This document shows positions 28,041 through 42,204 of a DNA stretch of 64,000 nt, one piece after another. The notes beneath the pieces were generated by a model that did no database searches, had not been told where the DNA came from, and saw nothing but the letters and a program-made list of their open reading frames with translations. Origin of the DNA: Hippophae tibetana (taxonomy: Eukaryota > Streptophyta > Magnoliopsida > Rosales > Elaeagnaceae). The stretch spans positions 12,186,601 to 12,250,600 of the forward strand of contig CM072805.1 in the NCBI GenBank assembly GCA_037013495.1, given 5' to 3'. Every line of letters begins with the position of its first letter. Position 1 is the first letter of the stretch. The position numbers and the translations under genes are program-made.

Positions 28041-30270
28041 AGGTGTATATTTTTACATATACTATATTTATTTGAATTTGAGTCAAATATGGATCATTCA
28101 AAATTTACTAATACTAACAATACGGTGTATTCCATTTTATCATATTAGTATGTTAAGGTCGAATCTTCTAAATCCCAATTGTGTAATGTTAAATTCATGA
28201 TTATAGACTTTTCTCAACCATAAATTGACATCATATCAATAAATGGTTCAAAACATATAAGATGCATATTTGCATTTGTATTATTTAATTCGATTTTTTA
28301 ACCTTAGGTTTAATTTATCTCAATTATTTAATGTTAAAATTATGCCTATCGAATTTTTTCAAAGATAGATCGACTATTTATTTGATAATAATAGAAATTG
28401 AGTTGTATATTGACATATACTATATTTATTTGAATTTGAGTCAAATATGGATCATTCAAATGAACTAATACTAACAATACGGTGTATTCCATTTTGTCAT
28501 ATTAGTATGTTAAGGTCGAATCTTCTAAATCCCTATTGTGTAATGTAAAATTCATGATTATGGACTTTTCTCAACCATAAATTGACTTTATATCAATAAA
28601 TGGTTGAAACTTATAAGTGCCATATTTGCATTTTTAATATTTAATTCAATTTTTTAATTTTAGATTTACTTTATCTCAATTGTTTAATGTTAAAATTATG
28701 GCAATCGATTTTTGTTAACCATAGATAGACTATTTATTTGATAAGAATAGAAATTGAGGTGTATATTTACATATACTATATTTATTTGAATTTGAGTCAA
28801 ATATGGATCATTCAAATGAACTAATACTAACAATACGGTGTATTCCATTTTGTCATATTAGTATGTTAAGGTCGAATCTTCTAAATCCCTATTGTGTAAT
28901 GTAAAATTCATGATTATGGACTTTTCTCAACCATAAATTGACTTTATATCAATAAATGGTTGAAACTTATAAGTGCCATATTTGCATTTGTAATATTTAA
29001 TTGAATATTTTAACGTTAGATTTACTTTATCTCAATTGTTTAATGTTAAAATTATGGCTATCGATTTTTGTCAACCATAGATAGACTATTTATTTGATAA
29101 GAATAGAAATTGAGGTGTATATTTACATATACTATATTTATTTGAATTTGAGTCAAATATGGATCATTCAAATGAACTAATACTAACAATACGGTGTATT
29201 CCATTTTGTCATATTAGTATGTTAAGGTCGAATCTTCTAAATCCCAATTGTGTAATGTTAAATTCATGATTATGTACTTTTCTCAACCATAAATTGACTT
29301 CATATCAATAAATGGTTGAAACTTATAAGTGTCATATTTGCATTTGTAATATTTAATTCAATATTTTAACGTTAGATTTACTTTATCTCAATTGTTTAAT
29401 GTTAAAATTATGGCTATCGATTTTTGTCAATCATAGATAGACTATTTATTTGATAAGAATAGAAATTGAGGAGTATATTTACATATAATATATTTATTTG
29501 AATTTGAGTCAAATATGGATCATTCAAATGAACTAATACTAACAATATGGTGTATTCCATTTTGTCATATTAGTATGTTAAGGTCGAATCTTCTAAATCC
29601 CAATTGTGTAATGTTAAATTCATGATTATATACTTTTCTCAACCATAAATTGACTTCATATCAATCAATGGTTGAAACTTATAAGGCGCATATTTGCATT
29701 TGTGTTATTTAATTCAATTTTTTAACGTTAGATTTACGTAATCTCAATTGTTTAATGATAAAATTATGGCTATCGAGTTTTTTCAAAGATAGATAGACTA
29801 TTTATTTGATAAGAATAGAAATTGAGGTGTATATTTACATATACTATATTTATTTGAATTTGAGTCAAATATGGATCATTCAAATGAACTAATACTAACA
29901 ATACGGTGTATTCCATTTTGTCATATTAGTATGTTAAGGTCGAATCTTCTAAATCCCAATTGTATAATGTTAAATTCATGATTATGGATTTTTCTCAACC
30001 ATAAATTGACTTCATATAAATAAATGGTTGAAACTTATAAGTGCCATATTTGCATTTGTAATATTTAATTCAATATTTTAACGTTAGATTTACTTTATCT
30101 CAATTGTTTAATGTTAAACTTATGGCTATCGATTTTTGTCAACCATAGATAGACTATTTATTTGATATGAATAGAAATTGAGGTGTATATTTTTACATAT
30201 ACTATATTTATTTGAATTTGAGTCAAATATGGATCATTCAAATGAACTAATACTAACAATACGGTGTATT
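27975..30270. repeat. 2.3-kb satellite segment, first copy (repeated at 47197-49490)
   Basis: Repeats at offset 19222. Markers are CATTCAAAATTTACTAATAC at 28095 and 47317, GGTTCAAAACATATAAGATGC, GTATATTGACATATAC, AATTGAGGAGTATATTTAC at 29468 and 48690, and TTCATATAAATAAATGG at 30011 and 49233. The copies part near 30270, where this one goes on to CATATTGTTATGTTAAGGTGG. Confidence 0.84.
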
Positions 30271-33200
30271 CCATTTTTTCATATTGTTATGTTAAGGTGG
30301 AATCTTCTAAATCCCAATTGTGTAATGTTAAATTCATGATTATGGACTTTTCTCAACCATAAATTGACATCATATCAATAAATGGTTGAAACATATAAGG
30401 TGCATATTTGCATTTGTATTATTTAATTCGATTTTTTAACCTTAGGTTTAATTTATCTCAATTATTTAATGTAAAAATTATGCCTATCGAATTTTTTCAA
30501 AGATATATCGACTATTTATTTGATAATAATAGAAATTGAGTTGTATATTTACATATACTATATTTATTTGAATTTGAGTCAAATATGGATCATTCAAATG
30601 AACTAATACTAACAATACGGTGTATTCCATTTTTTCATATTAGTATGTTAAGGTCGAATCTTCTAAATCCCTATTGTGTAATGTAAAATTCATGATTATG
30701 GACTTTTCTCAACCATAAATTGACTTTATATCAATAAATGGTTGAAACTTATAAGTGCCATATTTGCATTTGTAATATTTAATTCAATATTTTAACGTTA
30801 GATTTACTTTATCTCAATTGTTTAATGTTAAAATTATGGCTATCGATTTTTGTCAACCATAGATAGACTATTTATTTGATAAGAATAGAAATTGAGGTGT
30901 ATATTTACATATACTATATTTATTTGAATTTGAGTCAAATATGGATCATTAAAATGAACTAATACTAACAATACGGTGTATTCCATTTTGTCATATTAGT
31001 ATGCTAAGGTCGAATCTTCTAAATCCCAATTGTGTAATGTTAAATTCATGATTATGTACTTTTCTCAACCATAAATTTACATCATATCAATAAATGGTTG
31101 AAACATATAAGGTGCATATTTGCATTTGTATTATTTAATTCTATTTTTTAACCTTAGGTTTAATTTATCTCAATTATTTAATGTTAAAATTATGTCTATC
31201 GAATTTTTTCAAAGATAGATCGACTATTTATTTGATAATGATAGAAATTGAGTTGTATATTTATATATACTATATTTATTTGAATTTGAGTCAAATATGG
31301 ATCATTCAAATGAACTAATACTAACAATACGGTGTATTAAATTTTGTCATATTAGTATGTTAAGGTCGAATCTTCTAAATCCCAATTGTGTAATGTTAAA
31401 TTCATGATTATATACTTTTCTCAACCATAAATTGACTTCATATCAATCAATGGTTGAAACTTATAGGGCGCATATTTGCATTTGTGTTATTTAATTCAAT
31501 TTTTTAACGTTAGATTTACTTAATCTCAATTGTTTAATGTTAAAATTATGGCTATCGAGTTTTTTCAAAGATAGATAGCCTATTTATTTGATAAGAATAG
31601 AAATTGAGGTGTATATTTACATATACTATATTTATTTGAATTTGAGTCAAATATGGATCATTCAAATGAACAAATACTAACAATACGGTGTATTCCATTT
31701 TGTCATATTAGTATGTTAAGGTCGAATCTTCTAAATCCCAATTGTATAATGTTAAATTCATGATTATGGACTTTTCTCAACCATAAATTGACTTCATATC
31801 AATAAATGGTTGAAACTTATAAGTGCCATATTTGCATTTGTAATATTTAATTCGATTTTTTAACCTTAGGTTTAATTTATCTCAATTGTTTAATGTAAAA
31901 ATTATGGCTATCGATTTTTGTCAACCATAGATAGACTATTTATTTGATAAGAATAGAAATTGAGGTGTATATTTTTACATATAATATATTTATTTGAATT
32001 TGAGTCAAATATGGATCATTCAATTGAACTAATACAAACAATACGGTGTATTCCATTTTGTCATATTAGTATGTTAAGGTCGAATCTTCTAAATTCCATA
32101 TGTGTAATGTTAAATTCATGATTATGGACTTTTCTCAACCATAAATTGACTTCATATCAATTAATGGTTGAAACTTATAAGTGCCATATTTGCATTTGTG
32201 TTATTTAATTCAATTTTTTAACGTTAGATTTACTTAATATCAATTGTTTAATGTTAAAATTATGGCTATCGAGTTTTTTCAAAGATAGATCGACTATTTA
32301 TTTGATAATAATAGAAATTGAGTTGTATATTTATATATACTATATTTATTTGAATTTGAGTCAAATATGGATCATTCAAATGAACTAATACTAATAATAC
32401 GGTGTATTCCATTTTGTCATATTAGTATGTTAAGGTCGAATCTTCTAAATCTCAATTGTGTAATGTTAAATTCATGATTATGGACTTTTCTCAACCATAA
32501 ATTGACATCATATCAATAAATGGTTGAAACATATAAGGTGCATATTTGCATTTGTATTATTTAATTCGATTTTTTAACCTTAGGTTTAATTTATCTCAAT
32601 TATTTAATGTTAAAATTATGCCTATCGAATTTTTTCAAAGATAGATCGACTATTTATTTGATAATAATAGAAATTGAGTTGTATATTTATATATACTATA
32701 ATTATTTGAATTTGATCCAAATATGGATCATTCAAATGAACTAATACTAACAATACGGTGTATTCCATTTTGTCATATTAGTATGTTAAGGTCGAATCTT
32801 CTAAATCCCAATTGTGTAATGTTAAATTCATGATTATATACTTTTCTCAACCATAAATTGACTTCATATCAATCAATGGTTGAAACTTATAAGGCGTATA
32901 TTTGCATTTGTAATATTTAATTCAATTTTTTAATGTTAGATTTACTTTATCTCAATTGTTTAATGTTAAAATTATGGCAATCGATTTTTGTTAACCATAG
33001 ATAGACTATTTATTTGATAAGAATAGAAATTGAGGTGTATATTTACAAATACTATATTTATTTGAATTTGAGTCAAATATGGACCATTCAAATGAACTAA
33101 TATAACAATACGGTGTATTCAATTTTTTCATATAAGTATGTTAAGGTCGAATCTTCTAACTCCCAATTTTGTAATTTTAAATTCATGATTATGGACTTTT

Positions 33201-34520
33201 CTCAACCATAAATTGACTTTATATCAATAAATGGTTGAAACTTATTAGTGCCATATTTGCATTTGTAATATTTAATTCAATATTTTAACGTTATATTTAC
33301 TTTATCTCAATTGTTTAATGTTAAAATTATGGCTATCGCTTTTTGTCAACCATAGATAGACTATTTATTTGATAAGATTAGAAATTGAGGTGTATATTTA
33401 CATATAATATATTTATTTGAATTTGAGTCAAATATGGATTATTCAATTGAACTAATACTAACAATACGGTGTATTCCATATTTTCATATTAGTATGTTAA
33501 GGTCGAATCTTCTAAATCCCAATTGTGTAATGTTAAATTCATGATTATGGACTTTTCTCAACCATAAATTGACTTTATATCAATAAATGGTTGAAACATA
33601 TAAGGTGCATATTTGCATTTGTATTATTTAATTCGATTTTTTAAACTTAGGTTTAATTTATCTCAATTATTTAATGTTAAAATTATGCCTATCGAATTTT
33701 TTCCAAGATAGATCGACTATTTATTTCATAAGAATAGAAATTGAGGTGTATATTTACATATACTATATTTATTTGAATTTGAGTCAAATATGGATCATTC
33801 AAATGAACTAATACTAAACATACGGTGTATTCCATTTTGTCATATTAGTATGTTAAGGTCGAATCTTCTAAATCCCAATTGTGTAATGTTAAATTCATGA
33901 TTATATACTTTTCTCAACCATAAATTGACTTCATATCAATAAATGGTTGAAACTTATAAGGCGTATATTTGCATTTGTAATATTTAATTCAATTTTTTAA
34001 TGTTAGATTTACTTTATCTCAATTGTTTAATGTTAAAATTATGGCAATCGATTTTTGTTAACCATAGATAGACTATTTATTTGATAAGAATAGAAATTGA
34101 GGTGTATATTTACAAATACTATATTTATTTGAATTTGAGTCAAATATGGACCATTCAAATGAACTAATATTAACAATACGGTGTATTCAATTTTTTCATA
34201 TAAGTATGTTAAGGTCGAATCTTCTAAATCCCAATTTTGTAATTTTAAATTAATGATTATGGACTTTTCTCAACCATAAATTGACTTTATATCAATAAAT
34301 GGTTGAAACTTATTAGTGCCATATTTGCATTTGTAATATTTAATTCAATATTTTAACGTTATATTTACTTTATCTCAATTGTTTAATGTTAAAATTATGG
34401 CTATCGCTTTTTGTCAACCATAGATAGACTATTTATTTGATAAGATTAGAAATTGAGGTGTATATTTACATATACTATATTTATTTGAATTTGAGTCAAA
34501 TATGGATTATTCAATTGAAC
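29565..34520. repeat. 14-monomer segment, first copy (repeated at 35975-40930)
   Basis: Repeats at offset 6410 (18 monomers plus 2 bp), falling to 6409 after one lost T near 36907. Markers are GTTAAGGTGG at 30291 and 36701, TATAGGGCGC at 31462 and 37871, TTGATCCAAATATGG at 32712 and 39121, and GAACTAATATAACAATACGG near 33093 and 39502. Together with 34521-35974 this is one period of an 18-monomer unit. Confidence 0.86.
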
Positions 34521-35170
34521 TAATACTAACAATACGGTGTATTCCATTTTGTCATATAAGTATGTTAAGGTCGAATCTTCTAAATCCCTATTGTGTAATG
34601 TAAAATTCATGATTATGGACTTTTCTCAACCATAAATTGACTTTATATCAATAAATGGTTGAAACTTATAAGTGCCATATTTGCATTTGTAATATTTAAT
34701 TGAATATTTTAACGTTAGATTTACTTTATCTCAATTGTTTAATGTTAAAATTATGGCTATCGATTTTTGTCAACCATAGATAGACTATTTATTTGATAAG
34801 AATAGAAATTGAGGTGTATATTTACATATACTATATTTATTTGAATTTGAGTCAAATATGGATCATTCAAATGAACTAATACTAACAATACGGTGTATTC
34901 CATTTTGTCATATTAGTATGTTAAGGTCGAATCTTCTAAATCCCAATTGTGTAATGTTAAATTCATGATTATGTCCTTTTCTCAACCATAAATTGACTTT
35001 ATATCAATAAATGGTTGAAACTTATATGTGTCATATTTGCATTTGTAATATTTAATTCAATATTTTAACGTTAGATTTACTTTATCTCAATTGTTTAATG
35101 TTAAAATTATGGCTATCGATTTTTGTCAATCATAGATAGACTATTTATTTGATAAGAATAGAAATTGAGG
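34521..35170. repeat. Segment repeated from 28822-29471
   Basis: Follows about 28822-29471 at offset 5699 (16 monomers plus 3 bp). Shared features are ATCCCTATTGTGTAATGTAAAA, TTTAATTGAATATTTT, GTGTCATATTTGC and the rare GTCAATCATAG at 29426 and 35125. It ends near 35170, before the GAGGAGTAT marker of the other copy. Confidence 0.75.
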
Positions 35171-35974
35171 TGTATATTTACATATACTATACCTATTTGA
35201 ATTTGAGTCAAATATGGACCATTCAAATGAACTAATATTAACAATACGGTGTATTCCATTTTTTCATATTAGTATGTTAAGGTGGAATCTTCTAAATCCC
35301 AATTGTGTAATGTTAAATTCATGATTATGGACTTTTCTCAACCATAAATTGACATCATATCAATAAATGGTTGAAACATATAAGGTGCATATTTGCATTT
35401 GTATTATTTAATTCGATTTTTTAACCTTAGGTTTAATTTATCTCAATTATTTAATGTAAAAATTATGCCTATCGAATTTTTCAAAGATATATCGACTATT
35501 TATTTGATAATAATAGAAATTGAGTTGTATATTTACATATACTATATTTATTTGAATTTGAGTCAAATATGGATCATTCAAATGAACTAATACTAACAAT
35601 ACGGTGTATTCCATTTTTTCATATTAGTATGTTAAGGTCGAATCTTCTAAATCCCTATTGTGTAATGTAAAATTCATGATTATGGACTTTTCTCAACCAT
35701 AAATTGACTTTATATCAATAAATGGTTGAAACTTATAAGTGCCATATTTGCATTTGTAATATTTAATTCAATATTTTAACGTTATATTTACTTTATCTCA
35801 ATTGTTTAATGTTAAAATTATGGCTATCGCTTTTTGTCAACCATAGATAGACTATTTATTTGATAAGATTAGAAATTGAGGTGTATATTTACATATACTA
35901 TATTTATTTGAATTTGAGTCAAATATGGATTATTCAATTGAACTAATACTAACAATACGGTGTATTCCATTTTG
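35170..35974. repeat. Mosaic monomers joining the two 14-monomer segments
   Basis: About 35170-35255 matches 1390-1475, including the rare TACTATACCTATTTG. It then switches to the GTTAAGGTGG monomer (35276), which is 1425 bp, or four monomers, before its twin at 36701. From about 35790 it takes the TTATATTTACTTTATC and ATCGCTTTTTG form found at 34351-34420. Confidence 0.7.
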
Positions 35975-38900
35975 TCATATAAGTATGTTAAGGTCGAATC
36001 TTCTAAATCCCAATTGTGTAATGTTAAATTCATGATTATATACTTTTCTCAACCATAAATTGACTTCATATCAATCAATGGTTGAAACTTATAAGGCGCA
36101 TATTTGCATTTGTGTTATTTAATTCAATTTTTTAACATTAGATTTACTTAATCTCAATTGTTTAATGATAAAATTATGGCTATCGAGTTTTTTCAAAGAT
36201 AGATAGACTATTTATTTGATAAGAATAGAAATTGAGGTGTATATTTACATATACTATATTTATTTGAATTTGAGTCAAATATGGATCATTCAAATGAACT
36301 AATACTAACAATACGGTGTATTCCATTTTGTCATATTAGTATGTTAAGGTCGAATCTTCTAAATCCCAATTGTATAATGTTAAATTCATGATTATGGACT
36401 TTTCTCAACCATAAATTGACTTCATATAAATAAATGGTTGAAACTTATAAGTGCCATATTTGCATTTGTAATATTTAATTCAATATTTTAACGTTAGATT
36501 TACTTTATCTCAATTGTTTAATGTTAAACTTATGGCTATCGATTTTTGTCAACCATAGATAGACTATTTATTTGATATGAATAGAAATTGAGGTGTATAT
36601 TTTTACATATACTATATTTATTTGAATTTGAGTCAAATATGGATCATTCAAATGAACTAATACTAACAATACGGTGTATTCCATTTTTTCATATTAGTAT
36701 GTTAAGGTGGAATCTTCTAAATCCCAATTGTGTAATGTTAAATTCATGATTATGGACTTTTCTCAACCATAAATTGACATCATATCAATAAATGGTTGAA
36801 ACATATAAGGTGCATATTTGCATTTGTATTATTTAATTCGATTTTTTAACCTTAGGTTTAATTTATCTCAATTATTTAATGTAAAAATTATGCCTATCGA
36901 ATTTTTCAAAGATATATCGACTATTTATTTGATAATAATAGAAATTGAGTTGTATATTTACATATACTATATTTATTTGAATTTGAGTCAAATATGGATC
37001 ATTCAAATGAACTAATACTAACAATACGGTGTATTCCATTTTTTCATATTAGTATGTTAAGGTCGAATCTTCTAAATCCCTATTGTGTAATGTAAAATTC
37101 ATGATTATGGACTTTTCTCAACCATAAATTGACTTTATATCAATAAATGGTTGAAACTTATAAGTGCCATATTTGCATTTGTAATATTTAATTCAATATT
37201 TTAACGTTAGATTTACTTTATCTCAATTGTTTAATGTTAAAATTATGGCTATCGATTTTTGTCAACCATAGATAGACTATTTATTTGATAAGAATAGAAA
37301 TTGAGGTGTATATTTACATATACTATATTTATTTGAATTTGAGTCAAATATGGATCATTAAAATGAACTAATACTAACAATACGGTGTATTCCATTTTGT
37401 CATATTAGTATGCTAAGGTCGAATCTTCTAAATCCCAATTGTGTAATGTTAAATTCATGATTATGTACTTTTCTCAACCATAAATTGACATCATATCAAT
37501 AAATGGTTGAAACATATAAGGTGCATATTTGCATTTGTATTATTTAATTCTATTTTTTAACCTTAGGTTTAATTTATCTCAATTATTTAATGTTAAAATT
37601 ATGTCTATCGAATTTTTTCAAAGATAGATCGACTATTTATTTGATAATGATAGAAATTGAGTTGTATATTTATATATACTATATTTATTTGAATTTGAGT
37701 CAAATATGGATCATTCAAATGAACTAATACTAACAATACGGTGTATTAAATTTTGTCATATTAGTATGTTAAGGTCGAATCTTCTAAATCCCAATTGTGT
37801 AATGTTAAATTCATGATTATATACTTTTCTCAACCATAAATTGACTTCATATCAATCAATGGTTGAAACTTATAGGGCGCATATTTGCATTTGTGTTATT
37901 TAATTCAATTTTTTAACGTTAGATTTACTTAATCTCAATTGTTTAATGTTAAAATTATGGCTATCGAGTTTTTTCAAAGATAGATAGCCTATTTATTTGA
38001 TAAGAATAGAAATTGAGGTGTATATTTACATATACTATATTTATTTGAATTTGAGTCAAATATGGATCATTCAAATGAACAAATACTAACAATACGGTGT
38101 ATTCCATTTTGTCATATTAGTATGTTAAGGTCGAATCTTCTAAATCCCAATTGTATAATGTTAAATTCATGATTATGGACTTTTCTCAACCATAAATTGA
38201 CTTCATATCAATAAATGGTTGAAACATATAAGGTGCATATTTGCATTTGTATTATTTATTTCGATTTTTTAACCTTAGGTTTAATTTATCTCAATTGTTT
38301 AATGTAAAAATTATGGCTATCGATTTTTGTCAACCATAGATAGACTATTTATTTGATAAGAATAGAAATTGAGGTGTATATTTTTACATATAATATATTT
38401 ATTTGAATTTGAGTCAAATATGGATCATTCAATTGAACTAATACAAACAATACGGTGTATTCCATTTTGTCATATTAGTATGTTAAGGTCGAATCTTCTA
38501 AATTCCATATGTGTAATGTTAAATTCATGATTATGGACTTTTCTCAACCATAAATTGACTTCATATCAATAAATGGTTGAAACTTATAAGTGCCATATTT
38601 GCATTTGTGTTATTTAATTCAATTTTTTAACGTTAGATTTACTTAATCTCAATTGTTTAATGTTAAAATTATGGCTATCGAGTTTTTTCAAAGATAGATC
38701 GACTATTTATTTGATAATAATAGAAATTGAGTTGTATATTTATATATACTATATTTATTTGAATTTGAGTCAAATATGGATCATTCAAATGAACTAATAC
38801 TAATAATACGGTGTATTCCATTTTGTCATATTAGTATGTTAAGGTCGAATCTTCTAAATCTCAATTGTGTAATGTTAAATTCATGATTATGGACTTTTCT

Positions 38901-40930
38901 CAACCATAAATTGACATCATATCAATAAATGGTTGAAACATATAAGGTGCATATTTGCATTTGTATTATTTAATTCGATTTTTTAACCTTAGGTTTAATT
39001 TATCTCAATTATTTAATGTTAAAATTATGCCTATCGAATTTTTTCAAAGATAGATCGACTATTTATTTGATAATAATAGAAATTGAGTTGTATATTTATA
39101 TATACTATAATTATTTGAATTTGATCCAAATATGGATCATTCAAATGAACTAATACTAACAATACGGTGTATTCCATTTTGTCATATTAGTATGTTAAGG
39201 TCGAATCTTCTAAATCCCAATTGTTTAATGTTAAATTCATGATTATATACTTTTCTCAACCATAAATTGACTTCATATCAATCAATGGTTGAAACTTATA
39301 AGGCGTATATTTGCATTTGTAATATTTAATTCAATTTTTTAATGTTAGATTTACTTTATCTCAATTGTTTAATGTTAAAATTATGGCAATCGATTTTTGT
39401 TAACCATAGATAGACTATTTATTTGATAAGAATAGAAATTGAGGTGTATATTTACAAATACTATATTTATTTGAATTTGAGTCAAATATGGACCATTCAA
39501 ATGAACTAATATAACAATACGGTGTATTCAATTTTTTCATATAAGTATGTTAAGGTCGAATCTTCTAAATCCCAATTTTGTAATTTTAAATTCATGATTA
39601 TGGACTTTTCTCAACCATAAATTGACTTTATATCAATAAATGGTTGAAACTTATTAGTGCCATATTTGCATTTGTAATATTTAATTCAATATTTTAACGT
39701 TATATTTACTTTATCTCAATTGTTTAATGTTAAAATTATGGCTATCGCTTTTTGTCAACCATAGATAGACTATTTATTTGATAAGATTAGAAATTGAGGT
39801 GTATATTTACATATACTATATTTATTTGAATTTGAGTCAAATATGGATTATTCAATTGAACTAATACTAACAATACGGTGTATTCCATATTTTCATATTA
39901 GTATGTTAAGGTCGAATCTTCTAAATCCCAATTGTGTAATGTTAAATTCATGATTATGGACTTTTCTCAACCATAAATTGACTTTATATCAATAAATGGT
40001 TGAAACATATAAGGTGCATATTTGCATTTGTATTATTTAATTCGATTTTTTAACCTTAGGTTTAATTTATCTCAATTATTTAATGTTAAAATTATGCCTA
40101 TCGAATTTTTTCCAAGATAGATCGACTATTTATTTGATAAGAATAGAAATTGAGGTGTATATTTACATATACTATATTTATTTGAATTTGAGTCAAATAT
40201 GGATCATTCAAATGAACTAATACTAACAATACGGTGTATTCCATTTTGTCATATTAGTATGTTAAGGTCGAATCTTCTAAATCCCAATTGTGTAATGTTA
40301 AATTCATGATTATATACTTTTCTCAACCATAAATTGACTTCATATCAATAAATGGTTGAAACTTATAAGGCGTATATTTGCATTTGTAATATTTAATTCA
40401 ATTTTTTAATGTTAGATTTACTTTATCTCAATTGTTTAATGTTAAAATTATGGCAATCGATTTTTGTTAACCATAGATAGACTATTTATTTGATAAGAAT
40501 AGAAATTGAGGTGTATATTTACAAATACTATATTTATTTGAATTTGAGTCAAATATGGACCATTCAAATGAACTAATATTAACAATACGGTGTATTCAAT
40601 TTTTTCATATTAGTATGTTAAGGTCGAATCTTCTAAATCCCAATTTTGTAATTTTAAATTAATGATTATGGACTTTTCTCAACCATAAATTGACTTTATA
40701 TCAATAAATGGTTGAAACTTATTAGTGCCATATTTGCATTTGTAATATTTAATTCAATATTTTAACGTTATATTTACTTTATCTCAATTGTTTAATGTTA
40801 AAATTATGGCTATCGCTTTTTGTCAACCATAGATAGACTATTTATTTGATAAGATTAGAAATTGAGGTGTATATTTACATATACTATATTTATTTGAATT
40901 TGAGTCAAATATGGATTATTCAATTGAACT
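35975..40930. repeat. 14-monomer segment, second copy
   Basis: Copy of 29565-34520. Most differences are single bases. An exception near 38223-38272 swaps a whole run of variants (CATATAAGGTGC...GTATTATTTATTTCG instead of CTTATAAGTGCC...GTAATATTTAATTCG), which looks like a short conversion patch. Confidence 0.85.
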
Positions 40931-42204
40931 AATACTAAAATACGGTGTATTCCATTTTTTCATATTAGTATGTTAAGGTCGAATCTTCTAAATCCCAATT
41001 GTGTAATGTTAAATTCATGATTATGGACTTTTCTCAACCATAAATTGACTTCATATCAATAAATGGTTGAAACTTATAAGTGCCATATTTGCATTTATAA
41101 TATTTAATTCAATATTTTAACGTTAGATTTACTTTATATCAATTGTTTAATGTTAAAATTATGGCTATCGATTTTTGTCAACCATAGATAGACTATTTAT
41201 TTGATAAGAATAGAAATTGAGGTGTATATTTACATATACTATATTTATTTGAATTTGAGTCAAATATGGATCATTCAAATGAACTAATACTAACAATACG
41301 GTGTATTCCATTTTGTCATATTAGTATGTTAAGGTCGAATCTTCTAAATCCCAATTGTGTAATGTTAAATTCATGATTATGTACTTTTCTCAACCATAAA
41401 TTGACATCATATCAATAAATGGTTGAAACATATAAGGTGCATATTTGCATTTGTATTATTTAATTCTATTTTTTAACATTAGATTTACTTAATCTCAATT
41501 GTTTAATGTTAAAATTATGGCTATCGAGTTTATTCAAAGATAGATAGACTATTGATTTGATAAGAATAGAAATTGAGGTCTATATTTACATATACTATAT
41601 TTATTTGAATTTGAGTCAAATATGGATCATTCAAATGAACTAATACTAACAATACGGTGTATTCCATTTTGTCATATTAGTATGTTAAGGTCGAATCTTC
41701 TAAATCCCAATTGTATAATGTTAAATTCATGATTATGGACTTTTCTCAACCATAAATTGACTTCATATCAATAAATGGTTGAAACTTATAAGTGCCATAT
41801 TTGCATTTATAATATTTAATTCAATATTTTAACGTTAGATTTACTTTATCTCAATTGTTTAATGTTAAAATTATGGCTATCGATTTTTGTCAACCATAGA
41901 TAGACTATTTATTTGATAAGAATAGAAATTGAGGAGTATATTTACATATAATATATTTATTTGAATTTGAGTCAAATATGGATCATTCAAATGAACTAAT
42001 ACTAACAATACGGTGTATTCCATTTTGTCATATTAGTATGTTAAGGTCGAATCTTCTAAATCCCAATTGTGTAATGTAAAATTCATGATTATGGACTTTT
42101 CTCAACCATAAATTGACTTTATATCAATAAATGGTTGAAACTTATAAGTGCCATATTTGCATTTGTAATATTTAATTGAATATTTTAACGTTAGATTTAC
42201 TTTA
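40931..42204. repeat. Satellite monomers with the first AATACTAAAATACGG allele
   Basis: About 3.5 monomers. The first carries GGATTATTCAATTGAAC with AATACTAAAATACGG (40930-40944) and TTTTTTCATATTAG, the combination that defines monomer m4 of the tetramer at 50-59 kb. Others carry GCATTTATAATATTT (near 41090 and 41810) and GACTATTGATTT. No gene is present. Confidence 0.75.
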
